Shown: positions 1-8,216 of the stretch, one piece after another
Position numbering within the stretch: the first letter of the stretch is position 1
Layout: the number at the start of each line of letters is the position of its first letter
NCBI GenBank assembly: GCA_902774115.1
Contig: CACYHH010000009.1
Location: 1-43,999, forward strand
Direction: 5' to 3'
From: an uncultured Spirochaetales bacterium
Lineage (GTDB): Bacteria > UBP6 > UBA1177
DNA length: 43,999 bases
Notes under the pieces: model-generated
Databases searched by the model: none
The model's input: the letters and a program-made list of their open reading frames with translations, nothing else
Told to the model about the DNA's origin: nothing
Position numbers and translations under genes: made by a program

Positions 1-9
1 TTTTCTGTC

Positions 10-76
10 GTTATTCCGATATTTCAATATTTCGCCGCCGCTCGATATATTGATATTTCGTTATTTCGATATTTCG
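10..76. repeat. degenerate AT-rich TATTTCG repeat
   Basis: Two 17-nt near-copies (GTTATTCCGATATTTCA at 10-26 and GTTATTTCGATATTTCG at 60-76) flank further TATTTCG-like units. A perfect 12-bp palindrome, GACGACGTCGTC, follows at 106-117. No gene is supported in 1-183; the rest holds no feature I recognise apart from the Shine-Dalgarno of the next gene. Role unknown. Confidence 0.5.
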
Positions 77-183
77 ACAAAAAAGCAGCGGCTAAAAAAA
101 CATCGGACGACGTCGTCACGACCAATTCTTGTCTTTTTCTCTTTCTTTACTAAAATATTGCGGTTTTGATTTTTGAGGTTTGC

Positions 184-1599
184 ATGTATCTTCTTATATA
201 TAGAGGTATTAAGCATCTTTTTTCCTTTTATATAAACAGTGCCAGAAAAAAAATCGTCATCGGCGGCAGAGAAGGCGACATTCTCTTCCCTCAGGAACTC
301 CAAAGCTGCGAGCTCGTGATGCGCAAAGAGTTCAACTTCGAGAAAAAGGACTATTCATGGTGTCTTTATCCGACGTCAGGCGAGTTCAAACTCAACGGCA
401 AAAAAGTTTCGGGCGGCGAAGTTTTCGAGGATTCCGATGTTTTCTCGCTTCAGGATTTCAGTTTTTCGTTTTCGCCCACATCAAATCTTTCCGTTCTTTC
501 AGCATCGGACGAAGCCCCTTCCAAAGCGGGCAACACGCTGATAATCGAGGACGAACCGACCGAGTTCAAAAACATCGAGACAACCTACGGCGGCGTGCAT
601 AAGACTTTTGTTTTCAGGCCCGGGCGCAAAATCGTGATCGGCAGGAAAAATGCTGACATTTCTGTAGCCTTCAACGAGGTTTCAAGCGAACACGTCATTC
701 TCGAAATGCAGGAAAAAGGGGTAAACTTCATCAACAAAGGCAAAAACGGCACGTGGGTAAACGGCGTCAGGATCAACAGCGGCATTCTTGAAGAAGGCAA
801 ATATCACCTTTCGATTGCCGGCAGGCACGATGTCACAATAAAAATCAACAAGGAAAAAACAAGCGAAACCTTCCTCGCAGGCAGTCTTTCGCCATATTTC
901 GAGCAGATCGAAAACTGGCTCAACCAGCCTGTTCTTTTCCGCAACCATCCGATAATCCTTCTGACAGGCGAAAGCGGTTGCGGCAAAGAGGTTTTTGCCG
1001 AATTTATCCACAAGACAAGCGGCAGAAAAGGGGCTTTCATCACCTACAACGCGGCAAGCATCCCCGAAACTCTGGCGGAGAGCGAGCTTTTCGGCACGGC
1101 AAAAGGCGGCTTTACCGGCGCGGAAGAGCGTGACGGCGCCTTCATGCAGGCTGACGGAGGAACTCTTTTCCTTGATGAAATCGCAGAAATTCCGATAAAT
1201 CTTCAGTCGAAACTTCTCCGCGTTCTCGAAGACTGGAAAGTGCGAAAAGTGGGCGAAAGCGGCGTCGGAAGGACGGTTGACGTGAATCTCGTTCTGGCGA
1301 CGAACAAAAATCTTGAATATGCAGTCGCGGCGCAGACCTTCAGAAAAGACCTTTTCTACAGAGTTTCGACACTCCACATCCAGATTCCGCCTCTGCGCGA
1401 ACACAAAGACGACATAATCCCGCTTGCAAAGCACCTTTACCGCGCTCTGAGCGGCAGGGAACTCGTTATTGAAGAAACCGCCGCGGAAAAACTTGTCTCA
1501 TACGACTGGCCCGGCAACGTGCGCGAACTCAAAAGCGTGATAACGCGCTTCGCCTACTCCGGCAAAAGCGTTCTCGGAAGCGCTGATCTTCAGTTCTGA
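184..1599 (+). CDS. FHA-domain sigma-54 activator lacking a C-terminal HTH
   Basis: A 471-residue predicted sigma-54 enhancer-binding ATPase. The N-terminal ~100 residues look like a diverged FHA fold. A clear FHA domain follows at ~133-215 (GRKNADI, SSEH, NGTWVNG), which would bind a phosphothreonine partner and so place the protein under a Ser/Thr kinase. The AAA+ domain has Walker A GESGCGKE (262-269), the sigma-54-contacting loop GGFTGAEE (GFTGA 309-313 in place of GAFTGA) and Walker B GGTLFLDE (325-332). The protein ends just after the AAA+ lid (DWPGNVRELK), so the usual Fis-type HTH is absent and DNA targeting must come from a partner or be dispensed with. The start is the ATG at 184 behind GAGG with a 5-nt gap; an in-frame TTG at 166 is less likely. 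The stop is normal, with no sign of a frameshift. Confidence 0.88.
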   Translation: MYLLIYRGIKHLFSFYINSARKKIVIGGREGDILFPQELQSCELVMRKEFNFEKKDYSWCLYPTSGEFKLNGKKVSGGEVFEDSDVFSLQDFSFSFSPTSNLSVLSASDEAPSKAGNTLIIEDEPTEFKNIETTYGGVHKTFVFRPGRKIVIGRKNADISVAFNEVSSEHVILEMQEKGVNFINKGKNGTWVNGVRINSGILEEGKYHLSIAGRHDVTIKINKEKTSETFLAGSLSPYFEQIENWLNQPVLFRNHPIILLTGESGCGKEVFAEFIHKTSGRKGAFITYNAASIPETLAESELFGTAKGGFTGAEERDGAFMQADGGTLFLDEIAEIPINLQSKLLRVLEDWKVRKVGESGVGRTVDVNLVLATNKNLEYAVAAQTFRKDLFYRVSTLHIQIPPLREHKDDIIPLAKHLYRALSGRELVIEETAAEKLVSYDWPGNVRELKSVITRFAYSGKSVLGSADLQF

Positions 1600-1610
1600 C
1601 GCGGTGAAAC

Positions 1611-2342
1611 ATGACAAGATGCGACACATTGTCAGGTGATTTCAAGATTTTTCAGCCCGAAAACGGTCAGCGTTACAGCACAGACGACCTTTTGACCGCA
1701 TGGCTTGCGATAAAAACAGTTTCAGCCGACCCGCCGGCGCGTTTTTTAGACCTCGGAAGCGGCCTTGCCAGCGTTCCAATGATAGTTTTGTGGAAATTCC
1801 CTGCTTTTAGCGGCATCGGCGTCGAAATCAGGCCCAACCGCTATGAACTTGCCGAAAAATCGCTTGAGATAAACGGTCTTACCGATAGATTCCACATAAT
1901 CCACGGTGATCTGCGCGAACTTGAACTTGACGAAAAATTCGATCTCATCACTTCCACTCCGCCATACTACCAGAGTGCTGAAGGGCCGATCAGTGAAAAT
2001 GATGACAAAGCTGCAGCCCGTTTTGAACTCAACGGAAGCATTGACGACTACTTCAAAACTGCCGCAAAACACCTTTCAGAAAAGGGGTTTTTCATAACTG
2101 TGTATCCTTTTTTATACGCTTCCAGAGTTTACGCAGCGGCTGAAAACTGCGGAATGTTCATAAATTCAAGGGTTGACTTTGTTCCCAAAGATGGCAAGCC
2201 GGCGCTTATTTCGATATTTTCAGCATCTTTTTCCGAGACAGAAACCGAACAAAAGCTCCTTGTAATGCGGGATTTATCAGGTAATCACACAAAAGAATAC
2301 AATGACGCGAGAATACTCTGCGGATTTAAAGAGAAAAAGTGA
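1611..2342 (+). CDS. TrmN6-like N6-adenine methyltransferase
   Basis: A 243-residue Rossmann-fold SAM-dependent methyltransferase. The N-terminus (FQPENGQRYSTDDLLTAW) and the overall layout match the TrmN6/YfiC family, which methylates N6 of A37 in tRNA1(Val). Motif I is LDLGSGLAS; the acidic residue of motif II lies in GIGVEIRPNR. Motif IV reads STPPYY, whereas the family normally has NPPY; the codon is a clear ACT, so Asn is replaced by Thr in the base-contacting motif. The start ATG follows GGTGA, 11 nt after the upstream stop, and the gene probably forms one transcript with the next two. The substrate is inferred from family only and may differ given the motif change. Confidence 0.75.
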   Translation: MTRCDTLSGDFKIFQPENGQRYSTDDLLTAWLAIKTVSADPPARFLDLGSGLASVPMIVLWKFPAFSGIGVEIRPNRYELAEKSLEINGLTDRFHIIHGDLRELELDEKFDLITSTPPYYQSAEGPISENDDKAAARFELNGSIDDYFKTAAKHLSEKGFFITVYPFLYASRVYAAAENCGMFINSRVDFVPKDGKPALISIFSASFSETETEQKLLVMRDLSGNHTKEYNDARILCGFKEKK

Positions 2343-2350
2343 GGTGAAAC

Positions 2351-2896
2351 ATGGCAAAAAATACGATAATTTCAGAAAAACAGATCGCAGACATGCGGGT
2401 TTTCACGGTGTCGGAAGTCGAGCTCGACAAGTCGGGAAGAAGGGTCCGTCATTCAGTCATAAGGTTCTGCGGAACGGCTTCGGTGCTGGCGATAACGAAA
2501 GAGGGCAAAATCCTTCTCGAAAAACAGTACAGAACGCCAATTGACCGCTGGATCTACGAGATTCCGGCTGGAAAAATCGACAAAGGCGAAGCGCCTGAAC
2601 ACTGCATTGTCCGCGAACTTGAGGAAGAGACAGGATACCGCCCTGTAAAGCTCGTAAAAAGCTTCGAAGCCTACACCTCATGCGGCTGCAGCGACGAGTA
2701 TATGCACTATTTCACGGCTATCGTCGAAAAAATCCCGGAAAGCGAGCGGAAACTTTTCCCTGAAATCGACGAGGATCTTGAAATTCTCGAAGTTACACCC
2801 GAAGAAGCATGGAAAATGATCGAAGAAAAACAGATCGTCGATGCAAAGTCGATCATGCTGCTCACGGCTCTGAAAGCGGGAACGACGGGAATTTAG
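2351..2896 (+). CDS. Nudix hydrolase, ADP-ribose pyrophosphatase type
   Basis: A 181-residue Nudix protein. The complete Nudix box spans residues ~74-96, with G, E, REL, EE and GY in the canonical G-x5-E-x7-REUxEExGU spacing, so the metal-binding catalytic helix is intact. The flanking pattern (EKQYRTPIDRWIYEIPAGKID before the box, a Cys-rich SCGCSDEYMHYF segment after it) is that of NudF-type ADP-ribose pyrophosphatases, which hydrolyse ADP-ribose to AMP and ribose 5-phosphate. The Shine-Dalgarno GAGGTGA overlaps the end of the upstream gene, so translation is probably coupled. A preference for another sugar nucleotide cannot be excluded from sequence. Confidence 0.85.
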   Translation: MAKNTIISEKQIADMRVFTVSEVELDKSGRRVRHSVIRFCGTASVLAITKEGKILLEKQYRTPIDRWIYEIPAGKIDKGEAPEHCIVRELEEETGYRPVKLVKSFEAYTSCGCSDEYMHYFTAIVEKIPESERKLFPEIDEDLEILEVTPEEAWKMIEEKQIVDAKSIMLLTALKAGTTGI

Positions 2897-2897
2897 C

Positions 2898-3986
2898 ATG
2901 ACGGAAGTCAAAATCGCAAAAATCATTTCAAACGGCTGCGGGATCGGCTGGGCTGACGGAAAAACTTTTTTCGTTCCATACACATGTCCCGGCGAAACGG
3001 TCAGAATCAAAAGCGCGGTCAAAGAAAAAAGTTTCTTTTACGTTGAAGATTTCGACATTCTTGAAGCGTCTCCCGAGCGCAGAAAGCCGCTCTGCAAACA
3101 CTATGGAACATGCGGCGGCTGCTCGCTCCAGCACATTTCCTACCCGGCGCAGCTGAGGATCAAAAAGGAGATTTTCGCGGAACTTCTGAAGCAGAACGGG
3201 ATCACGCTTGAAATCGAGCCCGAAATAATCACTCCCGGAGAACTCGGAATGCGGACGCGGGCAAAATTTTTCGCGCTGAAAGGGAAGCCTGCATACCGCA
3301 AAAAAAGAAGCAGCGATTTCGTTCAGATTGAAAGCTGTCCGCTTCTTGACCCTGTTTTTTTTGAAAAAATAGCGGCTGACATACCGAAACGGCGCGGCGA
3401 TATACAGTTTGAATATTCAAAATTCACCGGAGATTTCATGCCGGGAGCCGACACTTTGAGAAAATCGGTAAACGGAAAAATCATTAAGATCCGCCGCGAC
3501 AGCTTTTTCCAGTCATCGGAAGAAGGTGCCGGAATAATGTGCTCGCTCGTCATGCGTGAAGCTGAGGAAACCGGCGCCAAAAATGCAGTCGATCTATTCT
3601 GCGGAAGCGGTCTCTTCTCGCTTTTTCTCGCTGACAAAGGGATAAAAACGACAGGTTATGAAATCGAAGAAGCGGCTTGTAAAAGTTATGCCGAAAATCT
3701 CGGAAGCAGGGCAAAAATCGTGAAAATGAATGCCTACGACCTGAAACGCCTCGAAAAAACCGATCTCGTCGTGGCAGACCCGCCGCGTGCCGGACTCGGA
3801 GCAAAACTTTCCGAAATCATAAGCGAATGCACCGATCACGTGGTCTACATTGCATGCGAACCGCCCAATTTAGTAAGGGATCTCAGGACATTTTTCGCAA
3901 AAAGGTTTCACGTGAAACATTTGTATATTCTCGACCTTTTTCCGGACACTCCGCACTTTGAAACAGTGTGCGTTTTGCAAAGATAA
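2898..3986 (+). CDS. RlmD/RlmCD-like rRNA (uracil-C5)-methyltransferase
   Basis: A 362-residue member of the TrmA/RlmC/RlmD family of 5-methyluridine methyltransferases. After a TRAM-like N-terminus come the iron-sulfur Cys residues (CKHYGTCGGCSLQH, with a fourth in SCPLL), then FFQSSEEG, SAM motif I AVDLFCGSGLFS, the ADPPRAG motif and the catalytic-Cys motif, here IACEPPNLVRDL, where relatives usually have SCNPxTLARDL. It is shorter than E. coli RlmD (433 residues). The start ATG lies one base beyond the Nudix stop, implying coupled translation. The target is probably 23S rRNA, but RlmC, RlmD and TrmA specificities cannot be separated by eye. Confidence 0.85.
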   Translation: MTEVKIAKIISNGCGIGWADGKTFFVPYTCPGETVRIKSAVKEKSFFYVEDFDILEASPERRKPLCKHYGTCGGCSLQHISYPAQLRIKKEIFAELLKQNGITLEIEPEIITPGELGMRTRAKFFALKGKPAYRKKRSSDFVQIESCPLLDPVFFEKIAADIPKRRGDIQFEYSKFTGDFMPGADTLRKSVNGKIIKIRRDSFFQSSEEGAGIMCSLVMREAEETGAKNAVDLFCGSGLFSLFLADKGIKTTGYEIEEAACKSYAENLGSRAKIVKMNAYDLKRLEKTDLVVADPPRAGLGAKLSEIISECTDHVVYIACEPPNLVRDLRTFFAKRFHVKHLYILDLFPDTPHFETVCVLQR

Positions 3987-4009
3987 AAATTGACTCGACA
4001 GGAGGAAAA

Positions 4010-4606
4010 ATGTGGTTTTTAAGTATGTGGATTTCCAACGTCTTTTTTTGGACTCTGACATACATTCTTTTGTTTATATATATGGTAAAATACAAAACGA
4101 TCGGGATTCCGATAATTGCTATGCTCGGCAATTTTGTCTGGGAGCTCAACATTGTGATTCGTTATAAATCCTACGCTCCGCTGTTTGCAACAGGTGTAAT
4201 AATATGGACTTTTTTTGATGCCGCACTGATACTGTCGTATCTAACCTGCTGTATTCACGATAAAAAAAAAGAACGGATTCTTATATTTACAGGAGAAGGA
4301 TTTTTATACTTTATAGTGATGTATGTTGGCTTTGCAATTACTGATTTTTATATGCTTTCTTCACTGATCATAGAATTCATAATGTCACTGGCTTTTGTGT
4401 TCTATGTAATTTACAAAAAAATCCTTCCGAACAATCTGGCTGTTGCAACCGGTGTGGCAAGATTTTTTGGAGATCTTGCGGCATGGCTTATGTATACCAG
4501 CCATCCTGTTGTAATGATTAACGGAATACTTGTCTTTGTTTGCAATGTTATTTATCTTTTTTTCCTAATCCGTCAAAATATGGAGTATCGCATTTCACGA
4601 GCCTGA
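4010..4606 (+). CDS. seven-helix membrane protein resembling Pyr4/PaxB cyclases
   Basis: 198 residues, nearly all hydrophobic, with about seven predicted membrane helices. Helices 2-3 read KTIGIPIIAMLGNFVWELN then a WTFFDAALILSYL segment, close to the Asn-x-x-Trp-Glu and Trp/Asp pattern I recall from the integral-membrane Pyr4/PaxB meroterpenoid cyclase family. A later ARFFGD and a final helix with N-x-I-Y also fit, although the second catalytic acid of fungal members appears to be missing. The start is the ATG at 4010 behind a perfect AGGAGG; a longer reading from 3968 lacks a ribosome site. The 3' end overlaps the convergent gene by 59 bp. No prenyl pathway gene is nearby, so any cyclase activity is conjecture. 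Confidence 0.6.
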   Translation: MWFLSMWISNVFFWTLTYILLFIYMVKYKTIGIPIIAMLGNFVWELNIVIRYKSYAPLFATGVIIWTFFDAALILSYLTCCIHDKKKERILIFTGEGFLYFIVMYVGFAITDFYMLSSLIIEFIMSLAFVFYVIYKKILPNNLAVATGVARFFGDLAAWLMYTSHPVVMINGILVFVCNVIYLFFLIRQNMEYRISRA

Positions 4607-6374
4607 AAAGCGTGCTTCCTTCACTGTTTGTTTCGATTTTTCTGAGACATGGGGATTTTTCAAGAGAATTTAGAGACAAATTGTCTGTCCTGATCTTCAT
4701 AAATTCATGCCAAACTATGAAATGTACCCCCGATTTCCGCAAAAACGCGAATGATTCCGCATCGGGCAGACGGTTTATGTGGTATTGGAAAATCATGCGC
4801 GGCGTCGGGAAATAACCGTTCACTCCGTTTATAGAGTCTATTTTATGCCGGTTCTGCCAGTTTGTGTAAATAATTTCGCGGTTGTACTGGAACAAGTCAT
4901 CCCATGAATCGACAAACATTCCGATATTTACCACTTCGAGTTGCGGATTTGACTCTTTTTTTGTGACAAAATCTCTGGGATTGGCAAATTTATCCATTTT
5001 TTCAATCGGAAATTCTATATTCATTGCTGCCGGAAGTTCGAGAATCAGAGGCCTGTTTATGTTCTGCCGTTTCACAGTTTCGTAAATTTCGGGCACTTTT
5101 TCGGTCATTGAAGCATCAAAACCTTTCAGAGGAACCGGAGTATTCTCGAAAAAGTTAAGCAAAAAAAATGTAGCAGCAACAACGTGGGGTTTCTTCACTT
5201 TACTGCAGATCCTCTCAAACGAAAGTGCCGCCGAAACAGAAACGGCAAATAAAAATATGAAGTACGCTCTAACGGCGACACGGAGAAATTTCAAAACCGG
5301 AAGCGGCTTGTAGAAAATATAGAGCGGCGAATAAAAAACCTCCTTAAAATTGAACATAAATACCGGTCCGCAGGCAAAAAATACGCCTACTGCGGCAAAA
5401 ATTATGAACAAAAGCCTGTTCTTAGCGTTCCACTTGAAAAGAGAATAAGCAAAAAGTGCCAAAGGCAGCAGCCCGATAAAGTCACAGTGTCTGACAAAAC
5501 CCCAGTTCATCGGAATCCCGAAACGGGAGGTAATATCAGGATAAATAACGTTGTTCGGAAGGACAAGGATCGTATCGACAAGGTTGAAACTTGCCATCTT
5601 TGCCGTATAAAAAGATTCAAAAACCGGAACAAAATCAAGATTATACAGTGTGTTGAGATAGTAGATGAAATTTGGAAGCGCAATAACAAAAGCGGCAGCT
5701 GAATAGAGACACAGATTTTTCACCGCACTGTGCAGTTTCATGCCCGATTTGTGCACAAGAAAAGCGTAAAGAACAAAAATCATGAGGAACTGATATAAAA
5801 AGACGTAAAATGAAAAATATATCTCCAGTCCAGCAAAAACACTTGAAATTATTAGATATTTAATTTTATTCTCTTCAAAGCAGCGGTATATCAGATGAAG
5901 CGCTACCGCCGGAATAAAAAAGAAAATTATTACCGAATCGTCAATATGTGCAAAAACCATATTGCTGCACGTAAAACAGAAACCGGCAAAAAGCTGCGCC
6001 GGGAAAAAGGATGTAAAATTGCCGGTAAAAACAAAAATTCCGAATGCCGTCAAAGCCAAAAGAAGTGTTATGAAAAAATAATTTGTCCATGCATCACTCA
6101 GACCTAAAGCCTTGAAAAACATTAGGAGAATCTGCATTCCTGGTGCTGATTCTCCGTAAGCGAGCGGATTTTCAGCCGGAAACATTGCATGACCGATATC
6201 TTCTCCCGTAAAAACAGATTTCAGAGTTTCCAAAGTGCGGGCAGAATAGGTAAGCGCAAGCCACGAATCACAATTTCCGGAAATTTCGTGCCGCAGCGGA
6301 AGTTGAATAAAAAGAACCGTAAAAAAAAGAAAATAAAAAACAAACGCTGCCGCGTTACGATGTTTCAAAAGCAT
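4548..6374 (-). CDS. large polytopic membrane protein, GT-C/YfhO-like
   Basis: A 608-residue protein with about eleven to thirteen predicted membrane helices in the first ~400 residues and a soluble C-terminal region of ~200 residues. Early acidic residues (SGNCDSWLALTYSAR) and a C-terminal domain with NGVNGYFPTPR and a 'GVHFIVWHE' segment are reminiscent of GT-C-fold glycosyltransferases and YfhO-type proteins that move lipid-linked sugars at the cytoplasmic membrane. No single motif settles the family. The start is the ATG at 6374 because GGAGG lies 5 nt upstream; an in-frame start at 6395 has no ribosome site. The gene runs against its neighbours, and its 3' end overlaps the upstream membrane-protein gene. 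Confidence 0.6.
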   Translation of the reverse strand: MLLKHRNAAAFVFYFLFFTVLFIQLPLRHEISGNCDSWLALTYSARTLETLKSVFTGEDIGHAMFPAENPLAYGESAPGMQILLMFFKALGLSDAWTNYFFITLLLALTAFGIFVFTGNFTSFFPAQLFAGFCFTCSNMVFAHIDDSVIIFFFIPAVALHLIYRCFEENKIKYLIISSVFAGLEIYFSFYVFLYQFLMIFVLYAFLVHKSGMKLHSAVKNLCLYSAAAFVIALPNFIYYLNTLYNLDFVPVFESFYTAKMASFNLVDTILVLPNNVIYPDITSRFGIPMNWGFVRHCDFIGLLPLALFAYSLFKWNAKNRLLFIIFAAVGVFFACGPVFMFNFKEVFYSPLYIFYKPLPVLKFLRVAVRAYFIFLFAVSVSAALSFERICSKVKKPHVVAATFFLLNFFENTPVPLKGFDASMTEKVPEIYETVKRQNINRPLILELPAAMNIEFPIEKMDKFANPRDFVTKKESNPQLEVVNIGMFVDSWDDLFQYNREIIYTNWQNRHKIDSINGVNGYFPTPRMIFQYHINRLPDAESFAFLRKSGVHFIVWHEFMKIRTDNLSLNSLEKSPCLRKIETNSEGSTLFRLVKCDTPYFDGLGKKDK

Positions 6375-6492
6375 ATACACCTCCGAAAAAAGCACAGCAT
6401 TATATCTGCATTAGTGAGAATTTCCACAATTCAGACGTTCCCTGAATCACACCGCAAACGCCTGTATCAATCACAGCCGAATTAGATTTACC

Positions 6493-6520
6493 TTGACATT
6501 TCAACTTTTTCGAGTATATT
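6493..6520 (+). promoter_or_regulatory. sigma-70-type promoter of yceD-rpmF-plsX
   Basis: TTGACA (6493-6498), a 16-nt spacer and TATATT (6515-6520) lie 27 nt before the yceD ATG. It is the closest match to consensus noted in the window and suits a ribosomal-protein/lipid-synthesis operon. Confidence 0.75.
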
Positions 6521-6547
6521 CCCGCAGTTATTTTTTTGGTGGTTGAA

Positions 6548-6985
6548 ATGCTGCTTTATCTTAGTGAAATCACCGAGTCGAAGGTTACGCGCGATGTTGA
6601 ATATCACATCGCGGGAGACGAGCTCGGAGAAAGCGCCGAAATAAAAAATGTCTCGCTCAAAGTCGAGTTTTACCGCGCCGCTGAAACTATCTGCCTCAGA
6701 TTTTTCGGAAATGCGACGGTCCTGACTGCGTGCGACAGATGTCTTGCGGATCTGGAACTTGATATGGATCTGGATGAAACCTACTATCTTTTTCCTGAAA
6801 ACACGCCGGATGTCGACTATTTTTATTCAGGCGACGAGATAGAGCTTGACGATTATGTCAGAGAAACACTTGTTATGAACATGCCGGGGAAAGTGCTTTG
6901 CAGCGAGGATTGCAAAGGCCTCTGCTCAAAGTGCGGCGCAGACCTCAATCTCGGAGACTGCGGCTGCGACAGATCCGGCGAATAA
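6548..6985 (+). CDS. yceD: YceD/DUF177 family protein
   Basis: A 145-residue DUF177 (YceD) protein with the family ACDRCL segment in the middle and a C-terminal Cys cluster (CSEDCKGLCSKCGADLN) that probably binds zinc. YceD is almost always encoded directly before rpmF, as here, and has been linked to 23S rRNA or 50S maturation in bacteria and plastids. The ATG at 6548 is chosen because GGTGG lies 5 nt upstream; in-frame TTG and GTG codons at 6536 and 6539 would consume that site. It is the first gene of the operon. Confidence 0.9.
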   Translation: MLLYLSEITESKVTRDVEYHIAGDELGESAEIKNVSLKVEFYRAAETICLRFFGNATVLTACDRCLADLELDMDLDETYYLFPENTPDVDYFYSGDEIELDDYVRETLVMNMPGKVLCSEDCKGLCSKCGADLNLGDCGCDRSGE

Positions 6986-7004
6986 ACTAAATTAGGAGGA
7001 TTCA

Positions 7005-7187
7005 ATGGTTCCAAAGAGAAAACACTGCTCAGCACGCTCGAAAAAAAGAAGAGGCGGACACCTTAAATCAAACCCGATGACTACTATTGCTTGCCCGAAA
7101 TGCGGCGAACCGATGCTTCCGCACCGCATTTGCCCGAACTGCGGCAACTATAAAGGTAAAGAGATAATCTCTGTTTCCGAACAATAG
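7005..7187 (+). CDS. rpmF: 50S ribosomal protein L32
   Basis: A 60-residue L32. The basic N-terminus MVPKRKHCSARSKKRRGG is followed by a zinc ribbon with CPKC and CPNC pairs, so this is the Cys-containing (zinc-dependent) form. The Shine-Dalgarno TAGGAGG is strong. It sits between yceD and plsX in the classical gene order. Confidence 0.97.
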   Translation: MVPKRKHCSARSKKRRGGHLKSNPMTTIACPKCGEPMLPHRICPNCGNYKGKEIISVSEQ

Positions 7188-7193
7188 GTTTCA

Positions 7194-8201
7194 ATGACAT
7201 CAACTGTCATTGTTGATGCTATGGGCGGGGACAACGCGCCTGTTGTTCCCGTTTTTTCATCCATTGAAGTCTGCAACGAAAATCCTGATATAAAAATTCT
7301 GCTTGTCGGTTCCAAAAATCTGATCAGAGACACTCTGGACGGTGCTAAGATCCCCGAAAACCTTGAAATTATCGATGCCGGAGAAAGTATCGAAATGGGT
7401 GAAACCCCCTCTCTCGCTTTCCGGAATAAAGGAAATTCTTCGGTTCATGTCGCGCTTGATCTTTTGGTTCAGGGCAAAGGAGACGCCTTTTTTTCTGCAG
7501 GAAATACAGGCGCAATCGTGACTGCGGCATACTTCAAAAGCGGCGTTATCCCGAATATCACACGCCCTGCTTTAGCTACGAGTTATCCTTCTGTCGACAA
7601 GCACAAACTCATAATTTTAGATCTCGGCGCGACTCTTGACCCAAAGGCGGAAAACCTTTTTGATTTCGGCGTTTTAGGCGAGGCTTACCGCTTTTTCATG
7701 ACAGGCCTTGAGGATTCGAGGATTTCGATTCTGAATGTCGGAACAGAAGAAGGCAAAGGAAACAAAAAACTTGCCGAAGCTGCTGAGATGATTAAGGAAT
7801 CGACTCTTAATTACAACGGTTTCATCGAAAGCAACATCCTTTTTTCTCATCCCGAAACCGATGTCGTCGTAACGGACGCTTTCACCGGAAATGTCGCGCT
7901 GAAAACTGTCGAAGGTTTGACAGAAACTATTTCGCAGCTCATCAAGGCGAAAATCGCGCCGCCGCAGCTTGCCAAAGTGCAGACTTTTGTCTTCAACAAA
8001 GTTTTCGGCGAAGTTTTCAGAAATTTCCAGTACAACCTTTACGGAACGGCGTTCCTGCTCGGGATCAACCACTTTGTCGGGATCGGTCACGGCAGAAGCG
8101 ACAAAAAGGCGTTCAAAAACGCGATTTTGAGATTAAAACGCTACTCCGAGCGCAATTTCACGAAAAAAATCGCAGACAGAGTAAAAGCGGTAAAAAGCTG
8201 A
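7194..8201 (+). CDS. plsX: phosphate acyltransferase PlsX
   Basis: A 335-residue PlsX, which makes acyl-phosphate from acyl-ACP for phosphatidic acid synthesis by PlsY at the membrane. It opens with the family signature VDAMGGDNAP and contains SAGNTGA and VVTDAFTGNVALK; the length is typical. The ATG is 6 nt after the rpmF stop. In many bacteria fabH follows plsX; here the next gene is a convergent Bro-N/Fic gene, so the operon ends after plsX and the accessory island begins immediately. No hairpin terminator is visible in the short gap. Confidence 0.95.
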   Translation: MTSTVIVDAMGGDNAPVVPVFSSIEVCNENPDIKILLVGSKNLIRDTLDGAKIPENLEIIDAGESIEMGETPSLAFRNKGNSSVHVALDLLVQGKGDAFFSAGNTGAIVTAAYFKSGVIPNITRPALATSYPSVDKHKLIILDLGATLDPKAENLFDFGVLGEAYRFFMTGLEDSRISILNVGTEEGKGNKKLAEAAEMIKESTLNYNGFIESNILFSHPETDVVVTDAFTGNVALKTVEGLTETISQLIKAKIAPPQLAKVQTFVFNKVFGEVFRNFQYNLYGTAFLLGINHFVGIGHGRSDKKAFKNAILRLKRYSERNFTKKIADRVKAVKS

Positions 8202-8216
8202 CCACTCAGATATTTT

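Noticed and set aside
61-303. 80-codon minus-strand frame at the left edge
   Set aside because: It consists of low-complexity repeat and antisense to the FHA activator, without domain or ribosome site.
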